Positions 1 to 7,141 of a stretch of 26,784 bases of DNA are shown in pieces. Within the stretch, counting starts at the first letter, position 1; each line of letters opens with the position of its first letter. The notes under the pieces were generated by a model. That model was not told the origin of the DNA. It was given only the letters and a program-made list of their open reading frames with translations, and did not search any database. This DNA comes from CALVUJ01 sp045128835 (lineage in GTDB: Bacteria; Bacillota_I; Bacilli_A; RFN20; DUOF01). The position numbers and the translations under genes are program-made. Location of the stretch: positions 1-26,784 of the forward strand of contig JBGVRX010000024.1 in NCBI GenBank assembly GCA_045128835.1. The letters run 5' to 3'.

Positions 1-1628
1 GAACAATTAAGGTATATAGAGAAGGTGTAGGAATACACAATAATGGAACATTGAATTATGGAAGAAGCAGTGATACATTAGGAACAACACCAGAGTTAAA
101 TGTAACAAAGGGATATGCGATAAATAATATTGCAGGAAAGATTCTTAACTTCAATAATGGTAAATTAGTATCAAGTAACCAATCAAATGTTATAAATGTA
201 CAAAATAAAGACTTATATAATAGAAGCGGACATTATATGGACTTTAGTGCATCAGCACCATATTCAGTAGTGTTGAAGTCAGGAACAATATTAGGAAGTT
301 CAATGACGGCATCAACAAGTATAAGTGGCACAACATTAACCGTAGTAGTTAATCATACAAGAAGTATCGCAGGAACAGATGAAAGCGTAAAAGTATGGTT
401 AAGAACTGGAGGAAGTACTGGAGAATATGCGATGAGTTGTACATCAAGTGGAACAGTAACAACATGTACAACATCAGTAACCTCATCATTTGCATACTTA
501 TACAATGCAACATATACTGGTGAGATATTAGTAGCGTATGTAGATAATGAAGGAAGTTATATAGATACAAAAGAAATCTTAAGAAGAGATTTATTGATAG
601 AGCCAAAGTTTGTTGGAACTGATGGCTTTGCTGAATTGCCAGAAACCGTCGATGTTTATGACACTACGACAGGAGCAAAATTGGGCTCTTATACCATCAT
701 TACAGATGGCGATAAGACGTTGATTGAAGTAGGTAATTTAAATGTTGATAAAGTCAATATTAGTTCAGTATCAATGTTATCGAAATTCTTTGGAACTCAA
801 TATGCGAGTATTCTAAATAATCCTGTCATAGGAATTGATGTGGATTATACTGATGCTGCCGCTTCTTCCTGCACTAGCTATGATCCAAAAAATGGATGTG
901 TTGAGTTCTACGATGCTAAGATAGTCGTGAGAAGTGCAAATTATGCGAATAATTACCCTTCTACTAATGATTATAACTTGGAAAACTATACTGATAAGAA
1001 AATCCAAGTCTATGATTATACACCTAAACTTAGTGCATCATCGGTAACAGCATTATCAGCAACAACGTGTGAATTAGGTAGTGCATGTAGTGTAACTCCA
1101 TTATCATATTATGACTTCTTGGGTAACCCAATAGAAACAGTAAGTAATACAATTACATACAATGGCGAATTAGTAGATAGAATAGATTCATCTAAACTTG
1201 GAACATACTTAGTAACTACAGTGGCGGAAGATAATTATGGAAATAAGAGTAGACCTGTTGTAAGAGAATATAAAGTAGTAGATACGACAGCACCTACTGT
1301 TGAAGTAAATAAAGAAGCACTTGTAGTAAAACAAGGTGAAGAGTTAAATGATTTAGATGAAGTAATAGTAAGTGATAATTATGATCAAGTATTAATGATA
1401 GAGAGAATAATCGAAGAAGTAGATACAAATAAAGTGGGAACATATAGATTAGGATATAGAGTAGTCGATAGTAATGGAAATGAAACAATTGTATATAGAG
1501 ATGTTATTGTTATGGGAAATCATACAAATATTATAATTTTAGGTGTCATTATATCATGCTTGATATCTATTGCTGTAGGAGTAGGGACATATCACTATAT
1601 AAAAAGAAAAAAATCATATTTGAACTAA
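1..1628 (+). CDS. C-terminal part of an Ig-like, membrane-anchored surface protein (5' end outside window)
   Basis: The reading frame is open from base 3, so the TTG at 51 is an internal Leu codon and the true start lies upstream. About 541 residues are visible. The C-terminal half reads as two Ig-like modules of the DUF5011/HYR kind: each ends in a G-T-Y strand and a D/N-x-x-G-N turn (DNYGNKS near 1224, DSNGNET near 1468), with VDTTAPTV between them. The protein ends in one hydrophobic helix (about 1521-1595) followed by KRKK, giving an outside body with a short cytoplasmic tail. There is no LPxTG signal. Three small Cys pairs (C-x8-C near 436 and 869, C-x5-C near 1068) could form disulfide loops. 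Family knowledge suggests adhesion or cell-surface architecture; the ligand is unknown. Codon choice changes along the gene (see findings). A strong terminator follows directly. Confidence 0.8.
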   Translation, partial: TIKVYREGVGIHNNGTLNYGRSSDTLGTTPELNVTKGYAINNIAGKILNFNNGKLVSSNQSNVINVQNKDLYNRSGHYMDFSASAPYSVVLKSGTILGSSMTASTSISGTTLTVVVNHTRSIAGTDESVKVWLRTGGSTGEYAMSCTSSGTVTTCTTSVTSSFAYLYNATYTGEILVAYVDNEGSYIDTKEILRRDLLIEPKFVGTDGFAELPETVDVYDTTTGAKLGSYTIITDGDKTLIEVGNLNVDKVNISSVSMLSKFFGTQYASILNNPVIGIDVDYTDAAASSCTSYDPKNGCVEFYDAKIVVRSANYANNYPSTNDYNLENYTDKKIQVYDYTPKLSASSVTALSATTCELGSACSVTPLSYYDFLGNPIETVSNTITYNGELVDRIDSSKLGTYLVTTVAEDNYGNKSRPVVREYKVVDTTAPTVEVNKEALVVKQGEELNDLDEVIVSDNYDQVLMIERIIEEVDTNKVGTYRLGYRVVDSNGNETIVYRDVIVMGNHTNIIILGVIISCLISIAVGVGTYHYIKRKKSYLN

Positions 1629-1634
1629 AGAAAT

Positions 1635-1658
1635 AGCCCTTGTAATAAGGGCTTTTTT
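1635..1658 (+). terminator. Intrinsic terminator after the surface-protein gene
   Basis: A perfect 7-bp stem AGCCCTT/AAGGGCT encloses the loop GTAAT and is followed by a run of six T. It begins seven bases after the stop codon. Confidence 0.9.
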
Positions 1659-1668
1659 CTTATATAAT
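1640..1668 (+). promoter_or_regulatory. Sigma-A-type promoter of the HExxH/repeat-protein gene
   Basis: TTGTAA at 1640-1645 and TATAAT at 1663-1668 are separated by 17 bp. The -35 lies inside the loop and stem of the upstream terminator. The expected transcription start (about 1675) coincides with the first base of the Shine-Dalgarno AGAGGT (1675-1680), so the leader would be about 13 nt. Confidence 0.6.
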
Positions 1669-1687
1669 TTTTTTAGAGGTAATGCGT

Positions 1688-3922
1688 ATGATTAAAGACA
1701 AGATTATTTCAAATAATAAAAGATTGGGACTAAATACTGTCTTTTTTTATAGTGAAAACGGGGTTCTAGGATACGCAGAAGATACAACAGTTTACTTAAA
1801 TGAATTTTATAAAAATGATTTGGAATTGATTAATAAACATGAGATTTTACATTTCTATGAAAGTAGCAAGCAATTTAAAGGAATAAAAAAGATTGTTTTA
1901 AGTTTAATGGATAAAGCTACATTAAATGAAATACGTGAATATTATTTATTGAAATATAGTGGTTTATATAGCGATAGTGGAATTAAAAATGGTGCAATTG
2001 ATAATGAGATTATAATAGATATGATTGTTGGTAACGGAAATTTTCATATTAATATAAATAAAATAATAAAGAATCCATTTGAAACAATCATAAATAATGA
2101 AAAAAGTGTTAAACTAAACAACAAAAAATATTTGAATTTGAACATTTCTAATAAAGTTAAACAACAGTTTATGGAATTAACAAAATGGGAAAAGATTTTT
2201 GTTATGAATTTTTATGAGAATAGGGATAATTTATTACCTTTAAATAAAACTACTAGGTATAAGGATATAAGACAAGAGATTGAAACTAATTTAGAGAAAC
2301 TTTATAAAATAGCAGAGGAGCCAAGTTATTTTAATATAAGAGTCGATAGCGAAGAGTTACTAAGAGAGTATGAAATCGAGATTAGAAAATTATATAATGC
2401 TGGAGAATTAGATAAGGCTAGCTACTTAAAAGAACATAAAAAAGAAGCCTTAGTGGACTTATCTAAAAAGTATTCAACTGCTTTGTATTATGAATATGTT
2501 AATATTGTAAGTTTAATAAGAAAAACAAATTATGAACCAGCATTTAAATATTTAATGTTGAATGAAACTTTAACTAAGACATATAGGCAACAGCAAACTA
2601 AGTCAGATATTAATAACTTAGTTGGTAAAAGAGAAAAAGGTATTACAATAAAATCTCACATGACATTCAATGAAACAGTATTAGGTGTTATTTATAATAA
2701 TTTAGAGGATTATAGTAACTTTGCAAATCTTTATTTTGCGGGTGTTAGCATGCTTAGTAAGAATGTTTCAGAAAAAAATCGCATTACATTAAATGGTGTT
2801 AGTACTTTTAATAAAGGTAAATGGATTAGATTTGAAAGTAAAAAAACAAAACCATATACATACATTAAAATAGCACAAGAATTAGCGGCAATGGTAAATG
2901 ATACTCCATGGTGCACAAAGCAACAAGCAAGTCTTCATTTAGAAGAAGGGGATTTTTATTTGTTTGTAGATCATGATGACAAACCTCATTTAGGAGTTAA
3001 ACTTATTGGAGATAGAATAGATGAAGTTAGAGGAGTAGCTAATGGTAATGCTCAAGAAATAGAAGAAGAGTATAGAGATGTTGCACTAGAATTCTTAATG
3101 AAAAATAAAAATATTAAGTTTGGTAAAGAATGGTTAGAAAAAGAAGAATGGAATAAAAGATTAGTGGATTACGCTAAAAAGATAGAGAGTAAAACATTAA
3201 CCAAAGATGATATAACTAATCTTGTATATGATTTAACAGAAATTAGTGACTATAAAGCTCACTATGCTCAATGTGGTAATAGATTAAAACTTATTGAATT
3301 AATTAAAGATAATAAAGCGATAAGAAAAGCGGTAGCTAAAAAATATGGTTGTAGTCCTAAAAAGGTTTGTTTAGGTAATGTTAGCGCTAAAGATATTAGA
3401 GATTACAAATTCCCTTATGAAGTTGTTCTAGGAAATGTTTCTTTCTTCAATTATGATGGCCCAAAACGTGATTTATCTAAACTAAAAGTAGTTTTAGGTA
3501 ATTTAGATGTTAGTAGATCAAATATAGATAATTTGGATAGTTTGATAGTTGTTGGTGGTAATGCAGGCTTTTCTAGTACTGAAATAGAGCATATAGATAA
3601 TTTAAAAACTATAGGGGAAATAGGGGATTTTTATGATGCTAAGATAAAGAGTCTTAGTAGTTTGGAAAAAATAGGAGGAACGGCTTCTTTTATGTTTGCA
3701 GATATTGATGATCTTAGTAGTTTAAAAGTTATCGGGGAAGATGCACACTTTGAATCTTGTAAAATAAAGCGTTTATGTTCATTAGAAACTGTATATGGAA
3801 ATTGCATTTTTAATGGTGCGACTATAGGAGAAATAGGAGACTTTAATTGTATTGGTAAAGTTGGTGGATTCTACGATGTTCTTGGAGAAGAGCAAGTAGA
3901 AACTAGAAGAAGTAGACGCTAA
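1688..3922 (+). CDS. HExxH metallopeptidase-like / TPWCT / 20-residue-repeat protein, function unknown
   Basis: The start at 1688 is preferred over the ATG at 1682 because AGAGGT (1675-1680) then has a 7-nt spacer; this gives 744 residues. The N-terminus carries HEILH (residues 51-55) and, about 50 residues on, GAIDNEIIID (102-111), which looks like the thermolysin-type third-ligand segment with E107 and D111. This suggests a gluzincin-like zinc site. The middle is Lys/Glu-rich and helical. TPWCT (W408, C409, T410) is followed by a strand-rich stretch; similar W-C-T segments occur in PcfJ-like and phage-associated proteins, as far as I recall. The C-terminus holds six 20-residue repeats (596-715) plus a decayed seventh. 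There is no signal peptide or membrane helix, so it is probably cytoplasmic. It is a single gene between a terminator and trmB. Protease activity is inferred only from motifs; the order of parts matches no family I can name. Confidence 0.75.
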   Translation: MIKDKIISNNKRLGLNTVFFYSENGVLGYAEDTTVYLNEFYKNDLELINKHEILHFYESSKQFKGIKKIVLSLMDKATLNEIREYYLLKYSGLYSDSGIKNGAIDNEIIIDMIVGNGNFHININKIIKNPFETIINNEKSVKLNNKKYLNLNISNKVKQQFMELTKWEKIFVMNFYENRDNLLPLNKTTRYKDIRQEIETNLEKLYKIAEEPSYFNIRVDSEELLREYEIEIRKLYNAGELDKASYLKEHKKEALVDLSKKYSTALYYEYVNIVSLIRKTNYEPAFKYLMLNETLTKTYRQQQTKSDINNLVGKREKGITIKSHMTFNETVLGVIYNNLEDYSNFANLYFAGVSMLSKNVSEKNRITLNGVSTFNKGKWIRFESKKTKPYTYIKIAQELAAMVNDTPWCTKQQASLHLEEGDFYLFVDHDDKPHLGVKLIGDRIDEVRGVANGNAQEIEEEYRDVALEFLMKNKNIKFGKEWLEKEEWNKRLVDYAKKIESKTLTKDDITNLVYDLTEISDYKAHYAQCGNRLKLIELIKDNKAIRKAVAKKYGCSPKKVCLGNVSAKDIRDYKFPYEVVLGNVSFFNYDGPKRDLSKLKVVLGNLDVSRSNIDNLDSLIVVGGNAGFSSTEIEHIDNLKTIGEIGDFYDAKIKSLSSLEKIGGTASFMFADIDDLSSLKVIGEDAHFESCKIKRLCSLETVYGNCIFNGATIGEIGDFNCIGKVGGFYDVLGEEQVETRRSRR
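3473..3832 (+). repeat. Six tandem 20-residue solenoid-type repeats within the HExxH protein
   Basis: Each 60-nt unit encodes roughly L-x-x-L-x-x-I-G-x-x-x-x-F-x-x-x-x-I-x-x, for example LSSLEKIGGTASFMFADIDD. The units run without insertions from LSKLKVV to the GATIGE segment, and a partial seventh unit follows. The regular spacing of L, I and G suggests a leucine-rich-repeat-like beta-solenoid, probably a binding surface. DNA identity between units is modest, so these are old repeats at the protein level. Confidence 0.85.
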
Positions 3923-3949
3923 AATAGTTTGTTTTAATTTTTTTAATTG

Positions 3950-3986
3950 CCTTTTAATAGATTATTGAATGTAAAAGGTTTATTAT
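3950..3986 (+). terminator. Weak hairpin in the gap before trmB, possible terminator
   Basis: CCTTTTA (3950-3956) and TAAAAGG (3972-3978) are exact inverted repeats with a 15-nt loop, followed by TTTATTAT. The stem is A+T-rich and the loop long, so termination would be weak. Confidence 0.3.
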
Positions 3987-4016
3987 GTTAGTGGTATGTA
4001 ATAGGGAGTGAACTTA

Positions 4017-4670
4017 ATGAGACTTAGAAAGAAAGCATGGGCAAAGCCTTTAATTGATGATTATACTGATAGAATAGTAATTACTAAATTAGATTTTTTA
4101 ACAAATCCAATTAAAGATGTTTTTAAAAACGATAATAAATTAGTTTTAGAAATAGGTACTGGTAAAGGAGACTTTATTTGCGGTTTGGCAAGTAAGAATC
4201 CTAATGTTAACTATATAGGAATAGAACAAGTTGAAACAGTACTTGCTTTTGCTTTGAAAAAAGTAATTGATAAAGAGTTAAGCAATGTAAAACTTATTAG
4301 AGTTAATGCGAATGAAATGTTAAGCATTTTTGATACTAAGGAAATTGATATTATTCGTCTTAATTTCTCTGATCCTTGGCCAAAGGCAAGACATGAAGAC
4401 AGAAGACTTACTTCACCAGATTTCTTAAAAATGTACAAGAATATTTTAAATGACGATGGATGTTTGATTTTTAAAACTGATAATAGAGAATTCTTTGATT
4501 ATAGCGTAGAGACATTTAAAGAGAATGGTTGGATTTTAGAGGATGTTAATTACAATTATCCTTTAACTGATAATGAGGATGATGTGCCTACAGAATATGA
4601 AAGAAAGTTTAGAAATATGGGACAACCTATTCATTATTTAAAGGCTGTTAAAGGTGCTAAAAATGGATAA
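4017..4670 (+). CDS. trmB: tRNA (guanine-N7)-methyltransferase TrmB
   Basis: It transfers a methyl group from S-adenosylmethionine to G46 in the tRNA variable loop. The ATG at 4017 gives the family-typical MRLRKKAWAKP start and sits 8 nt after GGGAG (4004-4008); the upstream GTG at 4008 overlaps that ribosome site and is rejected. The 217-residue length is normal. Visible motifs are the SAM-binding VLEIGTGKGDF, the acidic GIEQVE after strand 2, and the TrmB signature FSDPWPKARHEDRR followed by FKTDNREFF. Its last 8 bases overlap the start of the M42 aminopeptidase gene, so the two are translationally coupled. Assignment is by family motifs and is secure. Confidence 0.97.
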   Translation: MRLRKKAWAKPLIDDYTDRIVITKLDFLTNPIKDVFKNDNKLVLEIGTGKGDFICGLASKNPNVNYIGIEQVETVLAFALKKVIDKELSNVKLIRVNANEMLSIFDTKEIDIIRLNFSDPWPKARHEDRRLTSPDFLKMYKNILNDDGCLIFKTDNREFFDYSVETFKENGWILEDVNYNYPLTDNEDDVPTEYERKFRNMGQPIHYLKAVKGAKNG

Positions 4671-5700
4671 ATTCAATTTTGATTTATTTAAAGAAATATG
4701 CGAAGCAAGGGCAATAAGTGGTGATGAAAAGGATTTAATTCGTCTTTTAAGAGAATATTACTTAAAAAATGATGTTGAAATTATTTATGACAATTTAGGC
4801 AGTATGGTTGCTCATAAGAAATGTAATAAAGAGAATGCTAAGAAAGTTTTGGTTTTAGCTCATAGTGATGAAATTGGCTTAATGGTTAATGGCATTAATA
4901 ATGATGGTACTATTAAGGTTAATCCAATCGGAGGAATTAATCCTGTAACTGTATTAGGAGATAGAGTTTATTTGAAAAATGATGATGGTAAACTTTATTA
5001 TGGGGTTATTAGTAGCACTAGTAAATATGAAAAGATTTCTGATTTAGAGTTAGATTTTGGTTTTGAAAGTAAAGAAGAAGTTATTAAAAATAATGTTACT
5101 AACGGTAATAGCATTTATTTTGAAGGAGATGCTTGTAAGCTAGGAAGTAATAGAGTAGTTTCGAAAGCAATAGACAATCGCTATGGTTGTTTCTTAACTG
5201 TAGAATTATTAGAAGCATTAAAAGAAACTGAATTGGATGTTGATTTGTATGTTGGAGTTAGTGTTCAAGAAGAAGTAGGTTGTAGAGGAGCACAAACAAT
5301 AGCTAATAAAATAAATCCTGATTTTGCTATAGTATTAGATTGTTCACCTAGTAATCCAAAAGATGATAATGGAATTTTAGGTAATGGAGTTCTTCTTAGG
5401 GTTAAAGATGCTAATATGTTAGCGTTTAAATCTTTAATTAATTATCAAAAAGAAGTTTGCAATAAGTTAAATCTTCCTTGCCAACATTTCATCTCAATGG
5501 GTGGAACTGATGCAGGAATGATTCATAAAAGTTATAATGGAGTTTTAACTATGACACATTGTATATGTGCTAAAAATTTACATACATCATCAACAATAAT
5601 TGATGTTAATGATTATAATGCAGCAAAAGAATCTTTGATTTATATAGTTAAAGATTTAAATGCAGAAAAGATTGAAGAATTAAAAAAAGGGAACAGATAG
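4663..5700 (+). CDS. M42-family metallo-aminopeptidase (YsdC/FrvX type)
   Basis: This is a cytosolic peptidase of the M42 family, which removes N-terminal residues from peptides and usually forms a large tetrahedral complex using two metal ions. The ATG at 4663 is preferred over the GTG at 4654 because AAAGGTG (4650-4656) is well spaced before it, giving 345 residues. The metal and catalytic residues can be placed: H67 and D69 in AHSDEIG, D171 in KAIDNRYG, E203/E204 in QEEVGCRGA, D226 in VLDCSP and H307 in AKNLHTSS. The last motif is divergent: the usual C-R-Y-x-H-S reads C-A-K-N-L-H-T. It overlaps trmB by 8 nt and ends in a terminator that contains part of its TAG stop. The exact substrate class (glutamyl-, leucyl- or general) cannot be read from sequence. 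Confidence 0.92.
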   Translation: MDKFNFDLFKEICEARAISGDEKDLIRLLREYYLKNDVEIIYDNLGSMVAHKKCNKENAKKVLVLAHSDEIGLMVNGINNDGTIKVNPIGGINPVTVLGDRVYLKNDDGKLYYGVISSTSKYEKISDLELDFGFESKEEVIKNNVTNGNSIYFEGDACKLGSNRVVSKAIDNRYGCFLTVELLEALKETELDVDLYVGVSVQEEVGCRGAQTIANKINPDFAIVLDCSPSNPKDDNGILGNGVLLRVKDANMLAFKSLINYQKEVCNKLNLPCQHFISMGGTDAGMIHKSYNGVLTMTHCICAKNLHTSSTIIDVNDYNAAKESLIYIVKDLNAEKIEELKKGNR

Positions 5701-5711
5701 TTCCCTTTTTT
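5689..5711 (+). terminator. Intrinsic terminator overlapping the M42 aminopeptidase stop codon
   Basis: GGGAAC (5689-5694) pairs with GTTCCC (5700-5705) around the loop AGATA, then six T follow. An A-run before the stem (5682-5688) can extend pairing with the T-run. The ascending stem encodes the last residues, and the G of the TAG stop is the first base of the descending stem. Confidence 0.9.
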
Positions 5712-5767
5712 CTTTATTTATAAGTGCTAAACGTAAAATTTAATTCAATTTGTAGGAAATTATTTAA

Positions 5768-5776
5768 TGGTATGAT
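5768..5776 (+). promoter_or_regulatory. Extended -10 element before the Ham1-like gene
   Basis: TGG-TATGAT is an extended -10 element. No convincing -35 is visible at 17 bp. The predicted leader is about 20 nt and contains GAGGCGG (5793-5799), the ribosome site for the ATG at 5805. Confidence 0.45.
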
Positions 5777-5804
5777 AAAATCAATTTAAAGTGAGGCGGT
5801 TATA

Positions 5805-6383
5805 ATGAAGTTTTTATATATTACCAATAGTGAAATTAAGGTTAAAGAATTGAAGTCTGTATTTAAACAGCACGTTGATATTACTAGTATCGATTCTTTA
5901 TTCGATCTAGAATACGATGTAAGTTTAGAAAGATATAGTAAAGATTTTGAAGAAAACGCTAAGAAAAAAGTTCAAGCTGTTTGGAAAAAAGAAAAAGCTA
6001 ATTATGATTATATAATCGCCGATGAGTATGGATTGTTCTCGACATTTGCTCCTAATATTTTGGGTATGGATTCTGATACATGGTGGCCAGGTACTCAAAG
6101 AGATAGAAACGAAGCTTTAGTCAATTTGTTTGATGGAGTAAGAGACAGAGAAATATATTATCGTTCTGTTTTTGTAGCAATTGATAAAGCGGGTAAATTT
6201 AAAGTAGGTGTTGGAGAAACACACGGATATTTAGCAAAAAAAGTAAAAGAAAGAAATGGTGAGGGGTATGATTCTGTATTTATCGTAGAAGATGGTAAAT
6301 ACTTATCTCACCATGAGCCTGCAGAAATTTTGAAATATAGTGCTAGAATAGAAGCTTTAACTAAACTAGCTCAAAAATTATAA
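5805..6383 (+). CDS. Ham1/RdgB-like non-canonical purine NTP pyrophosphatase, divergent
   Basis: The 192-residue length and motif order match the Ham1/RdgB family, which hydrolyses ITP, dITP and XTP to the monophosphate and keeps damaged purines out of nucleic acids. Visible are the N-terminal TN-x-x-K-x-x-E-L pattern (residues 7-16), ENAKKKVQA (50-58), ADEYG (72-76, where the family has ADDSG), GEGYDSVF (152-159) and P-A-E (172-174). The usual C-terminal SHR-x-x-A-L reads SARIEAL, so the conserved His is missing, and D-S-G has become E-Y-G. It may therefore act on another nucleotide or have altered activity. It stands alone behind its own -10 element, and its stop abuts that of the opposing JAMM-like gene with no base between them. 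Confidence 0.7.
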   Translation: MKFLYITNSEIKVKELKSVFKQHVDITSIDSLFDLEYDVSLERYSKDFEENAKKKVQAVWKKEKANYDYIIADEYGLFSTFAPNILGMDSDTWWPGTQRDRNEALVNLFDGVRDREIYYRSVFVAIDKAGKFKVGVGETHGYLAKKVKERNGEGYDSVFIVEDGKYLSHHEPAEILKYSARIEALTKLAQKL

Positions 6384-7079
6384 TTAATCGTCACAATTTT
6401 TATAACTATCAAGAAGGATAAACTCCTTCTTTTTTTCTCTTACGTAAACTTTTGAAACTTTTTGCCATGTATTAGAAACTTTATCGTAATAAATAAAGTT
6501 GTAGTCGTTAGATACAGATTTCATAAGAGAAAATACTTTATTGTTATATTGTGAATCGGAGAAAACATTATAACTGTAATAGAAAAGATGACAACATAAA
6601 TCTGCGATAGAATAGTTGAAAGAAATTCTTCCAGTGAAAGGATGCGTATGCCCTAAACATATAACTTTGTTAGTCATACCATCTGTTAAGAATACTTGCA
6701 TTCTTAAATATAGGAATTCTTCTAGCTTATCAAATGTTGCACTTGCTTCTTTTAATTTGTTGAAATCACAATAGATGTCATCAAAAACAATAGCTCCACC
6801 TTTTGTTTCATATCCATAAAGGATAAAAGGAACTTCTTTTTTGTTATCTATATTATATTGATCAATAGTTTCTAGTGCATCAAAAACATTATCTTCTAAT
6901 ATAATAGAGTGTTGAAAATCTATTGGTTGTAAGTAATTAGGGTTAACAGGAGCGGTATAAATAACTTCTGGATCTTTACTGCTCAAGTGGTTCATCATTT
7001 TTGCAATGAATTTTTCTTTATTTGGATCTTGTTTTAATAATGAGTTTAAAACAATGTCTTTTAATTCTTCTCTAGTCAT
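6384..7079 (-). CDS. JAMM/MPN-like putative metalloprotease
   Basis: I do not recognise a named ortholog for this 231-residue protein, but the JAMM signature is visible. E82 sits in KEVPFILYG, like the E-x-x-G-x-L-x-G strand of Prok-JAB proteins. H144-T-H146-P follows, then S157-I-A-D160 as the S-x-x-D element. The stretch between the second His and the Ser is ten residues, three more than the classical seven, so the loop is longer. JAMM proteins bind zinc and cleave isopeptide or peptide bonds; whether this one is active is inference. There is no signal peptide or membrane segment. The ribosome site AAGGTGATTT lies just before the ATG. Its promoter is back-to-back with that of the methyltransferase gene at 7142. 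Its 3' end carries the terminator of the opposing gene. Confidence 0.6.
   Translation of the reverse strand: MTREELKDIVLNSLLKQDPNKEKFIAKMMNHLSSKDPEVIYTAPVNPNYLQPIDFQHSIILEDNVFDALETIDQYNIDNKKEVPFILYGYETKGGAIVFDDIYCDFNKLKEASATFDKLEEFLYLRMQVFLTDGMTNKVICLGHTHPFTGRISFNYSIADLCCHLFYYSYNVFSDSQYNNKVFSLMKSVSNDYNFIYYDKVSNTWQKVSKVYVREKKKEFILLDSYKNCDD
6411..6436 (+). terminator. Plus-strand terminator for the Ham1-like gene, inside the opposing coding sequence
   Basis: AGAAGGA (6412-6418) pairs with TCCTTCT (6424-6430), with an extra A6411-T6431 pair, loop TAAAC and six T. It lies 28 bases past the Ham1-like stop and wholly within the C-terminal codons of the minus-strand gene. Confidence 0.75.
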
Positions 7080-7094
7080 AAAATCACCTTTTAT

Positions 7095-7100
7095 ATTATA
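7095..7100 (-). promoter_or_regulatory. -10 element of the JAMM-like gene
   Basis: TATAAT read on the minus strand, with no good -35. GGTGATT (7082-7088) begins 6 nt after it, so the message should start at the ribosome site with a leader of about 9 nt. Confidence 0.5.
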
Positions 7101-7116
7101 CCTTATATCTGTAAAA

Positions 7117-7125
7117 TGTTATAAT
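7117..7125 (+). promoter_or_regulatory. Extended -10 promoter of the YrrM/TrmR-type gene
   Basis: TGT-TATAAT is a perfect extended -10. GGTGA (7132-7136) follows after 6 nt and the ATG is at 7142, so the predicted leader is about 10 nt. It lies 16 bases from the opposing -10, so the two polymerases would compete for this site. Confidence 0.6.
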
Positions 7126-7141
7126 AAAAACGGTGATTACT

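Noticed and set aside
349..606. Minus-strand open frame under the surface-protein gene
   Set aside because: Leu/His/Tyr-rich translation typical of an antisense shadow over A-ending codons; no start signals.
3473..3832. DNA-level tandem repeat or phase-variable tract
   Set aside because: The units are related only at the protein level; there is no homopolymer or short tandem repeat that would cause slippage.
4008..4016. GTG at 4008 as the trmB start
   Set aside because: It overlaps the ribosome site GGGAGTG and adds residues not typical of TrmB; the ATG at 4017 gives the normal start.
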